This document shows positions 17,408 to 24,241 of a DNA stretch of 64,000 nucleotides, piece after piece. Each line of letters begins with the position of its first letter. Within the stretch, counting starts at the first letter, position 1. Both the position numbers and the translations under genes were made by a program. Source of the stretch: Arthrobacter russicus (GTDB lineage Bacteria > Actinomycetota > Actinomycetes > Actinomycetales > Micrococcaceae). Where the stretch lies: positions 248,001-312,000 of the forward strand of contig NZ_JAVDQF010000001.1 in assembly GCF_031454135.1 (NCBI RefSeq), given 5' to 3'. Below the pieces are notes generated by a model. The model was not told the origin of the DNA. It did no database searches and saw only the letters and a program-made list of their open reading frames with translations.

Positions 17408-18284
17408 CGCCCCTGCCCTCACTGAGCCGATGGGCTTCGGAAATGTCATCGAGCCGGAAGACTTTGTCGACGGACAACCAGAACCGGCCCGATTCGATCA
17501 GCTCGCCGATCGTCTCCAGCGAGCGGAACGCATGACCGTCCTCGGATCCACTGCTGAAGTGCACTCCGTATGCCTCGGCGCCCGCGAAATCCGCCAAAGT
17601 CAGCACGGCGGCCACATCGCCCGTGAGGCCGATGAGTTCCGGGAGCACTCCATTGCCTGCAACATCGACTGCTGCAACGGGCGCGCCCGCCAAAAGAAGA
17701 CGGACCTGCTCCAGCATTCCCTCGCCGTAGACCACCGGTTCGGCGCCGAGCAACCGCAGGTAGTTCTGATTCGCGGCGCTTGCCGCGCCGATCACCCGGA
17801 GGCCCCGGGCGACCGCCAGCTGCACCAAGGTGCTGCCCACGCCGCCGGATGCACCGTTGACAAACAGGACCCGTCCGGATTGGACATCGAGCCGGTCCAA
17901 GGCACGGGTGGCCGTCTCCACAGCGGCCGGGAGCACCGCCGCATCCACGAAGCCCAGCGGCTCCGGAATCCGTGCCCGGACGGTCAACAACGCATACTCC
18001 GCTGCGGCCCCGGTGTCGGATGCGCCGAACACGCGGTCACCGACCGCCACGTCGGTCACTCCCGCGCCTAGTTCGTCGACGACGCCCGCGACGTCCCGCC
18101 CGGTCATCTGGGGGAGTGGATCGCCGAAGTCGACCGATCCGGATCGGAGCTTCACGTCAGTGCCGCTGATCCCGACCGCCCGGACTGCAATCCGCACCTG
18201 GCCCGGTCCAGGATGCGGATCCGGTAGGGCGACGATTTCGAAGACTTCGGGACCGCCGAGGCGGCTGAATTGCGCGGCTTGCAT
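17367..18284 (-). CDS. Zinc-independent quinone-oxidoreductase-like MDR protein
   Basis: A 305-residue medium-chain reductase. The N-terminal GroES-like domain contains PGPGQVRIAVRAVGISGTDVKLRSG and TGRDVAGVVDELGAGVTDVAVGDRVFG. The Rossmann domain has the NADP loop NGASGGVGSTLVQLA near residues 142-156. No structural zinc cysteines are visible, as in quinone oxidoreductases (QOR/zeta-crystallin group). The last residues are the expected DISEAHRLSEGRGVKGRLAL. It reduces quinones or activated alkenes; the real substrate is unknown. It faces an acetyltransferase remnant whose end it overlaps. Confidence 0.9.
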   Translation of the reverse strand: MQAAQFSRLGGPEVFEIVALPDPHPGPGQVRIAVRAVGISGTDVKLRSGSVDFGDPLPQMTGRDVAGVVDELGAGVTDVAVGDRVFGASDTGAAAEYALLTVRARIPEPLGFVDAAVLPAAVETATRALDRLDVQSGRVLFVNGASGGVGSTLVQLAVARGLRVIGAASAANQNYLRLLGAEPVVYGEGMLEQVRLLLAGAPVAAVDVAGNGVLPELIGLTGDVAAVLTLADFAGAEAYGVHFSSGSEDGHAFRSLETIGELIESGRFWLSVDKVFRLDDISEAHRLSEGRGVKGRLALIVGKTD

Positions 18285-18392
18285 CAGAATTGAACCTTTC
18301 GGGTCTGGCGAGTCTCAGGACATCGCCTCATGCGCTGGAACGCTGTCCATGACTTGTTCGAAACTGCCCGCGTTTCGATCAGACACAGCTGG

Positions 18393-19511
18393 TCATCTGA
18401 GGTCGCGGAAGAACTCGGTGAGCTCGCGGGCGAACAACTCGGGCTCTTCGTGCGCAGCAAAGTGGCCGCCCCGGGGCAACTCACGGTAGCTCGTGACGTG
18501 ATAGATGCGTTCGCACCAGCTCCGAGGCGGCCGGGCCAGGTCGCCAGGGAACAACGCGACCGCGGTCGGAACCTCGACCCGTGCCACCCGCCGCGTCAGT
18601 TGCCGGGCATATTCGTAGTACGGCCGCATCGATGTGGAGATCGTATTGGTGAACCAGTACAGCGACGCTTGGGTGAGCAGAAAATCATCGCTGAACCGGG
18701 AGGACAGATCCCCACCGCAATCGCTCCAGGCCCGGTATTTCTCCACGAGCCAGGCCAGCAGGCCGGTCGGGGAGTCGGCCAGCCCATAGCTCAACGTGAT
18801 GGGGCGGGTGCTCTGCTCATGCTGGTAACCGCCTTCCTCAGCAGACCAGGCCGCAACGGCGTCGAGGTAGGCTCGTTCTTCTGCAGTGATGCTGTCGGCG
18901 TCGTAAGCGACCGGGCTGGCCACAGCCATCAAGTGGATGCCCAGTACCGCCTCCGGGTGCGCTTCGGCGAGCCGTGAGGTGATCCCTGCGCCCAAGTCGC
19001 CGCCCTGTGCCGCATAACGTTCGAAGCCCAGCTCATCATGCATGAGCTGGTGCCAGATCTCGTGCGTCTGCGGCGGCTCGGTCAGCGAGGGACGCTGTGG
19101 AGAAAACCCGAAGCCAGGCAGTGAAGGAATGATGACGGTGAAGGCGTCGCTTGCCGAGCCGCCGTATTGCGACGGCGACGCCAACCGGCGCGCGAGGCTG
19201 GTCAGTTCGAGAAATGAGCTGGGCCAGCCGTTGGTAAGCACGATCGGCAGGGGAGCGGGGCCCTCGCCGTCGAAGCGGAGGTAATGCACCGGGGTTCCGG
19301 CAATGTCGGCCAGATACGAGGGGAGGGCATTGATCTCTGCCTCGTGGACGCGCCAGTCATAGTCGGTGGCCCAATAGGAGACGAGGCGGCGAAGTTCCGC
19401 AGCATCCGTGCCGGCTTCCCAGCCGGCCACGGGCCACGGCGTGGGCCAACGGGTATTGCGCAGTCGCGAGCGGAGGTCGGCGAGTTCGGCATCGGAGACG
19501 GCGATCGACAT
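18393..19511 (-). CDS. Epoxide hydrolase (EHN-type alpha/beta hydrolase)
   Basis: A 372-residue enzyme with the N-terminal EHN region (residues 1-90, including LRNTRWP and the YDWR motif before INALPSYLADI) and an alpha/beta hydrolase core. The oxyanion loop is TNGWPSSFLE near 90-99, the nucleophile Asp lies in AAQGGDLGAGI near 165-175, the lid carries the Tyr pair (RPYYEYA), and the catalytic His is in LPRGGHFAAHEEP near 345-357. These features fit microsomal/juvenile-hormone-type epoxide hydrolases that open epoxides to diols. No partner gene indicates a pathway. Confidence 0.9.
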   Translation of the reverse strand: MSIAVSDAELADLRSRLRNTRWPTPWPVAGWEAGTDAAELRRLVSYWATDYDWRVHEAEINALPSYLADIAGTPVHYLRFDGEGPAPLPIVLTNGWPSSFLELTSLARRLASPSQYGGSASDAFTVIIPSLPGFGFSPQRPSLTEPPQTHEIWHQLMHDELGFERYAAQGGDLGAGITSRLAEAHPEAVLGIHLMAVASPVAYDADSITAEERAYLDAVAAWSAEEGGYQHEQSTRPITLSYGLADSPTGLLAWLVEKYRAWSDCGGDLSSRFSDDFLLTQASLYWFTNTISTSMRPYYEYARQLTRRVARVEVPTAVALFPGDLARPPRSWCERIYHVTSYRELPRGGHFAAHEEPELFARELTEFFRDLR

Positions 19512-20069
19512 GGAAGGCTCCTTTACATCGGGTGATAGGAGGCGGAGCGCAAGGCGTCAATAACGCTTGGCCAAGCCTTTCGAACCGTGCCGAACTCCTT
19601 TGTTCAGCGAATCTTTCGGTAGATTTCTTATCTCTGCGGCACCTAGAGATTGCCAAGGCCAAGCCCGAAGCCCGTCATGAAATACGGTACTGCATGACCA
19701 ACAGGCCAAACGCCCCAACAGCCGGAAGACCATGGTTATTCCGGATTTCGCTCCGGTTGGACTCCGGCGGGGCATCGCTCGGAAGGAAACCCCAGCGCAG
19801 GGTTGAGTTTTCAATTTTCCAGATACTCCGTAATGAGAGCGCATATTCCGAACTGTTTGGGCTGTGAAAGCGCCCCGACTAGCTAATTCAGGCCTTGGCT
19901 TCTGAGCAGCAGACCCATGCCGCCAAATCCATGCGCGCGCCATTGGTTTTGAGTTCCGGATACTCCCGGGAGGAAGCTCGGTTATCGACTTTGGTAGCCG
20001 CACCGGAGACACGCCACCGAAGGGCGCTACGGGCCGGACGGTGCCGGGATTCCGGGATTGAGGTCCACC
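19512..20069. other. Intergenic region without recognisable genes
   Basis: About 560 bp upstream of the epoxide hydrolase gene and beyond the stop of the sigma-factor gene. Reading frames here are short, start without ribosome sites and show no domain I recognise. The stretch may carry decayed sequence; I see no transposon end, tRNA or strong hairpin. Confidence 0.5.
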
Positions 20070-20693
20070 TTACAGCGAGAGTTGGAATTTTGCCGAAGAG
20101 CCTTCTAGTATGGGCTTCATTTTTTGCTTAGTCCGGGCCAGAGTCCCTCTTACCGTTGCCTGCGTGAGCCGAGTTTCTTCAGCAATTTGTTCGTAGCTGA
20201 AGTTGTCCAGCTTCCTCAACTGCCAGCAGAGACGTTGCCTTTCGGTCATGCCGTGGTTGATGTGATGGACGACCATGGCTAGCTCTTCCTTGAAAACAAT
20301 CCAGGACTCCGGTTCGGGAACCAGCCGTGACGGTCTTTCGTCGTGGGACTCAACCGGAAGGTCATGGCTTTTTCGCAATGCATCAACGGCTTTGTTCTTC
20401 ACGATCCCCATAAGCCAGGACTTCGCCTTCTGCGGATCGCTCAGTTTGTCAATTCCCAGCCAGGCGCTGACGAAGGCCTCCTGAACGATGTCATCCGCGT
20501 CGATGCCCGATCTGCCAAGAATTTTGTGAGCTTGGATGAGCGCCTGTTTTTCGTAGTACCTAAAGAACCGCTCGAAGGTCACTTCGTGGTCAAATCGCTG
20601 CTCGTCCAGCTGCCCGGCAGTACTCTTCAGGTCGGGGGAGTACCGCGATGCCTGCACTACCGGGGCGCTCTTGCGCGCAACCGCGATGCTCAT
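20070..20693 (-). CDS. ECF-like sigma-70 family RNA polymerase sigma factor
   Basis: A 207-residue sigma factor with regions 2 and 4. Region 2 spans about residues 40-105 (RFFRYYEKQALIQAHKIL, DADDIVQEAFVSAWLGI, AKSWLMGIVKNKAVDALR). Region 4 spans about 145-200 (LCWQLRKLDNFSYEQIAEET, then TQATVRGTLARTKQKM). There is no anti-sigma gene beside it; instead its ATG overlaps the stop of an upstream Asp23-like gene by ATGA, so the two are co-translated. This sigma/Asp23 pairing recurs in Micrococcaceae and suggests an envelope-stress role, which is inference. Confidence 0.9.
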   Translation of the reverse strand: MSIAVARKSAPVVQASRYSPDLKSTAGQLDEQRFDHEVTFERFFRYYEKQALIQAHKILGRSGIDADDIVQEAFVSAWLGIDKLSDPQKAKSWLMGIVKNKAVDALRKSHDLPVESHDERPSRLVPEPESWIVFKEELAMVVHHINHGMTERQRLCWQLRKLDNFSYEQIAEETRLTQATVRGTLARTKQKMKPILEGSSAKFQLSL

Positions 20694-21112
20694 GCCGGCC
20701 CGCCAAACTGCCGGGCCGGAAGGGCAGCATGCGGCGAGCCGATCGTCATATCGGAATGAGAGCTGATGGTGAACGAAATCCTCTGCTCGAGGAACGGGGC
20801 GCCGAGAATGAACTCCAACCGGGGAAAGACCCGCTCGCCGACTGCCGCCATGGTCCGATCCGCTGCTGACCCCTGAGCCAGGATAAAAGACGCATGAAGG
20901 TTTGGCTCTTTCGCGCTGCCCGATATCCGCAGCCATGCCGCCTCGACACCGTCGATGGTCTCGGCGAGCCGGCTACCCGTCGCAGCTACCTGGCGAAGCA
21001 CTTCGGCTTCCAAGCTGTAGAAGGAACTTGCCGCAGCGCTTCGCAGCGAGACAGGTTCGGTCAGCGAAGACTGAATCTGCATTGACCGCTCTGGCGTATT
21101 CACAACACTCAT
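20690..21112 (-). CDS. Asp23/AmaP-like envelope stress protein, coupled to sigma factor
   Basis: A 140-residue protein with weak resemblance to Asp23/Gls24 and AmaP domains: a helical ASSFYSLEAEVLRQVAATGSR, then DGVEAAWLRISG, a beta segment ASFILAQGSAADR, and a closing helix-strand EFILGAPFLEQRISFTI. No signal or membrane segment is present. The ATG follows GAGGA with a good gap; an upstream in-frame GTG is less likely. It begins a two-gene unit with the sigma factor, and its promoter faces a MarR-type gene. The family assignment is tentative. Confidence 0.7.
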   Translation of the reverse strand: MSVVNTPERSMQIQSSLTEPVSLRSAAASSFYSLEAEVLRQVAATGSRLAETIDGVEAAWLRISGSAKEPNLHASFILAQGSAADRTMAAVGERVFPRLEFILGAPFLEQRISFTISSHSDMTIGSPHAALPARQFGGPA

Positions 21113-21174
21113 TTGACGTCCTCGATTCACTCTGTCGACAACTGGTTCAACACTTTCACAAACTTAGTAGCCTG

Positions 21175-21187
21175 TCTAGCAACTAGA
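21175..21187. promoter_or_regulatory. Candidate operator, perfect TCTAG-CAA-CTAGA repeat
   Basis: Two 5-bp arms (TCTAG and CTAGA) flank CAA between the divergent Asp23-like/sigma unit and the MarR-type gene. The surrounding 40 bases are AT-rich and likely hold both promoters. The MarR-type protein is the obvious candidate binder. Confidence 0.5.
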
Positions 21188-21248
21188 TAAACTGGTCAAT
21201 TGCCTGGTCATCAGTTGGGATGCCGGGTATCAAGATCTATGGGGGTAG

Positions 21249-21794
21249 ATGGGTTTCGATCAGCAAGGCGGGAAAATTTTGGACAAAGGCATGTCTCGGG
21301 TAGCGAAGGCGGGCACTAGACCTTCGGGCGGGGGCTATTGGTACCCGGAAGCCCGGAGGCCGTCCAGCGTGGATGTGCTCAACTTGCTGCGCAGCTACCG
21401 CGAAAGCGAACAGAAGATGCGTGCGCGCACTCGGTCCTCGATGAAGATGGGCGAGTCGGACCTGATCGCCCTGCGTTTCCTCCTACGCGCCCAGAAAGCC
21501 GGGGAAATCGTGTTGCAAAGAGACATCGCGAACCTGCTGAATATCACTTCGGCCTCAACGACATCCCTGGTGGACAGACTGTGTAAAAGCGGACATGTCC
21601 GAAGAATTCCACATCCTACCGATCGCCGAGCCGTGGTCGTGGAAGCAACCGTGGAGACCGACCAAGAAGTCAGGGAAACTCTGGGAGTCATGCACGCCAG
21701 GATGATCGAGGCCGTCGACTCGCTCAGCGACGAAGACGCCGATACCGTGGCCCGATTTCTCATCCTCCTCAACGATGCCATCCGCGAAGACTGA
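21249..21794 (+). CDS. MarR-family transcriptional regulator
   Basis: A 181-residue protein with a 35-residue extension before the MarR fold. The core has a long first helix (LNLLRSYRESEQKMRARTRSS), the HTH (VLQRDIANLLNITSASTTSLVDRLCKSGHV) and the wing HPTDRRAVVVEAT, which keeps the D-R-R signature. C-terminal helices complete the dimer interface. The start is uncertain: an internal ATG about 14 codons later is possible. It is divergent from the Asp23-like/sigma unit and may repress it through the 13-bp palindrome in between. Confidence 0.87.
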   Translation: MGFDQQGGKILDKGMSRVAKAGTRPSGGGYWYPEARRPSSVDVLNLLRSYRESEQKMRARTRSSMKMGESDLIALRFLLRAQKAGEIVLQRDIANLLNITSASTTSLVDRLCKSGHVRRIPHPTDRRAVVVEATVETDQEVRETLGVMHARMIEAVDSLSDEDADTVARFLILLNDAIRED

Positions 21795-21915
21795 ACAAAC
21801 CAGCTCAGTGCCAATAGCCTTTTGTCGAAAATTGATCGAGCGCAAGCCGGATTCGGCTCCCGAGCCGACCGTCGCGCCAATGTTTTGCTAGACCTGAACC
21901 CGGGAGTCCGAATCC

Positions 21916-22428
21916 ATGCACACCGACATCGCCAAAACGCCGGGACCGGTCAAATCACTCCTGGTCCTGCTGGCGTATCTACTCCTCTCATCGATCGCCG
22001 CAGCCATCGGCGTGCTTGCGAACTTCACCAATATCGATGGCTGGTACGCCACGGCGGACAAGGCTCCCTGGTCCCCGCCAAATTGGCTTTTCGGTCCGGT
22101 CTGGACCTTCCTCTACATCGCCATGGCCATTGCGGCTTGGCTGGTTTGGCGCAAACTCCGCGGTTTCCGCCCGTTGTTGGGGCTGTACGGAGCCCAGCTG
22201 TTGCTCAATGCAGTCTGGAGCCCGCTGTTTTTCGCTTTGTACCCGGCCTTGGGCGCCCCGGCGCTCTGGCTGGCGGCCGTCGTCATCGTGGCGCTGGCGG
22301 TTTCTCTGGTCTTCTTGATCCGGGAGTTCTGGGCAATCAATCGCTGGGCAGCTGTCCTCTTGATCCCTTATTTGATCTGGGTGACATTTGCTAGCAGCCT
22401 TAACGTTTTCGCCGCCCTTCACAACTAA
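21916..22428 (+). CDS. tspO: TspO/MBR family membrane protein
   Basis: A 170-residue protein with five membrane helices and the TspO signature: WYATADKAPWSPPNWLFGPVW (residues 43-63, shown here only as a family marker), then LGLYGAQLLLNAVWSPLFFA and a final WVTFASSLN segment. TspO proteins bind tetrapyrroles and take part in porphyrin and oxidative-stress responses. Tryptophans and the conserved NxxW of helix 3 are present. It is followed by an oxidoreductase-type gene after 30 bp, so the two may be cotranscribed. Confidence 0.92.
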   Translation: MHTDIAKTPGPVKSLLVLLAYLLLSSIAAAIGVLANFTNIDGWYATADKAPWSPPNWLFGPVWTFLYIAMAIAAWLVWRKLRGFRPLLGLYGAQLLLNAVWSPLFFALYPALGAPALWLAAVVIVALAVSLVFLIREFWAINRWAAVLLIPYLIWVTFASSLNVFAALHN

Positions 22429-22458
22429 ACTCAACCACTTCATCAGAGGAGGCCAGCC

Positions 22459-23970
22459 ACGGAACAAAGATCAGCGGTACGCAGGGTTCTTGTGACCGGA
22501 GCTACCGGTTACATTGGTGGACGATTGGTGCCACGACTGCTCGATGCGGGGTATCGGGTGAGCGTCTACGTCCGCAGTCCGGAAAAACTGAGCGACGTGC
22601 CATGGCGCACCGACGTGGAGGTGATCCAAGGCGACTTGGACGATGGACCGCGGCTCGCTGAGGCGCTCAGACGCTGCGATTCGCTCTACTATCTGGCGCA
22701 TTCGATGGGCTCGGGCGGCGATTTCGAATCGAAAGAACAGCACATGGCCAAGGTGGCCGCGCAGGCCGCCGAACAAGCCGGCCTGTCCAGAATCATTTTT
22801 TTGGGTGGATTGCACCCCGAGGGCCTCCAGTTGTCGCGGCACATGCGCTCGCGGGAAAAGGTGGCTCAGGTCTTCTTGGAATCGTCGGTGGACGCGGTGG
22901 TGTTTCGGGCCGGTGTGATCATTGGTTCCGGTTCGGCGTCATTCGAAATGATCCGGAATCTCGCCGAACGGCTGCCGGCCATGGTGGCACCATCCTGGGT
23001 AAAAAACCTAGTCGAACCGATCGCCATCCGGGATGTGCTCGCCTATCTGGTAGCCGCCGCTGATCTTCCCGGCAAAATCAACCGCGAGTTCGATCTGGGA
23101 TCAGGCGAGGTCCTGCCCTACGCGGAACTCATGAACCAATACTGCGATGTGGCCCAGCTACCCAGGCGCAAGATTCTGGTCGTTCCCATTCCAGCAAAAA
23201 AGCTCGCCGGGCTGTGGGTAGGTTTGGTCACTCCGATTCCGCTGGGCCTGGCCTTGCCGCTGGTGGAGTCCTTGCAGCACGATGCAGTGGCCGGGGAAAA
23301 CGATATCGACCGATACCTGGCCGAGATAAGGGGAGGACTTCTGAGCTATCGGGAAGCAGTGCAATTGGCCCTGGGCAAGATCTCAGCCGCCGACGTCGAA
23401 ACCACTTGGGCGAGCGCCACAAACGACGCGCAAGTCGCTGCCCCCCTGCCGAGTGATCCGGAGTGGTCCGGACGCAAGGTCTTCGTCGACGAACGGCGCT
23501 TCGAGACGCCGGTAGGCGTTGAGTTCTTGTGGCAGGTCATCGAAGGCATCGGCGGAGACAACGGATGGTATTCGTTGCCCTTGGCCTGGACGTTGCGTGG
23601 CTGGATGGACAAAATCAGCGGCGGCAATGGGCTAGTTAGAGGTCGCAGGAATCCGACCCGACTGCGGGTCGGTGAGGCTGTGGACTGGTGGCGGGTCGAG
23701 AACATCGAACGCGGCCGCCTGCTCCGTTTGCGTGCGGAACTGCGGTTGCCCGGAGCAGCGTGGTTGGAACTGGAGGCGGTCAAAGGGACGGACGACGGCT
23801 CCGAAAACACCTACCGACAACGGGCGATCTTTTTCCCGCGAGGCCTCTCCGGCCGACTTTATTGGTATTCGATTTTGCCCTTCCACGCAGTAATCTTCGC
23901 AGCCATGGGCAAAAACATCGCGAAAGCTGCCGCTGAACTGGCAGCGCACCAAACAACTGAACAAATTTGA
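22459..23970 (+). CDS. NAD(P)-binding epimerase-like protein fused to DUF2867 domain
   Basis: A roughly 503-residue protein. The N-terminal 290 residues are an atypical SDR (VTGATGYIGGRLVPRLLDAG; LYYLAHSMGSGGDF; FLGGLHPEG; VVFRAGVIIGSGSASFEMI). The C-terminal 180 residues resemble DUF2867/SRPBCC (FETPVGVEFLWQVIEGIGG; GWYSLPLAWTLRGWMDK; LRAELRLPGAAWLELE). Such fusions are common in actinobacteria with unknown substrate. The best ribosome site, AGAGGAGG at 22445-22452, is six bases before an in-frame ACG at 22459; a GTG at 22492 would start inside the first strand of the Rossmann fold. An ACG start, or a lost ATG, is therefore proposed. Confidence 0.8.
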   Translation, partial: TEQRSAVRRVLVTGATGYIGGRLVPRLLDAGYRVSVYVRSPEKLSDVPWRTDVEVIQGDLDDGPRLAEALRRCDSLYYLAHSMGSGGDFESKEQHMAKVAAQAAEQAGLSRIIFLGGLHPEGLQLSRHMRSREKVAQVFLESSVDAVVFRAGVIIGSGSASFEMIRNLAERLPAMVAPSWVKNLVEPIAIRDVLAYLVAAADLPGKINREFDLGSGEVLPYAELMNQYCDVAQLPRRKILVVPIPAKKLAGLWVGLVTPIPLGLALPLVESLQHDAVAGENDIDRYLAEIRGGLLSYREAVQLALGKISAADVETTWASATNDAQVAAPLPSDPEWSGRKVFVDERRFETPVGVEFLWQVIEGIGGDNGWYSLPLAWTLRGWMDKISGGNGLVRGRRNPTRLRVGEAVDWWRVENIERGRLLRLRAELRLPGAAWLELEAVKGTDDGSENTYRQRAIFFPRGLSGRLYWYSILPFHAVIFAAMGKNIAKAAAELAAHQTTEQI

Positions 23971-24117
23971 CTTAATGCGATCCTAAGCGCTGAACGCCAT
24001 ATGCGATGCGCTGAGCAGGAGGGAACCCGCAACAAGAGATCCCTGAGGAGGTATCCAACCAAACCAATGCGGAGATATTTCCCTGAGACGTTGGCGCCGG
24101 AATACTTTGTAACACTC

Positions 24118-24165
24118 TTCGTGGGGCCGCTTTTTCACCAGCCTGATGGTAAGCAGCCCCACGAA
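24118..24165. terminator. Large hairpin between convergent genes
   Basis: TTCGTGGGGC and GCCCCACGAA form a perfect 10-bp stem; inside it GCTT pairs with AAGC, and ACCA with TGGT around a six-base loop, with one side bulge. It lies between the stops of the DUF2867-type gene and the toxin-like gene, so it probably ends transcription from both sides. There is no clear U-run. Confidence 0.65.
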
Positions 24166-24241
24166 AGTAATCCCGTCAATCAGTAACAGTAAATGCGAGG
24201 GTTATAACCTTTAGAAAAAATGTTGGTTTTCCTCGTGAACG

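Noticed and set aside
19557-20012. Minus-strand frame of 151 codons between the epoxide hydrolase and sigma genes
   Set aside because: No ribosome site, no homology and composition unlike neighbouring genes.
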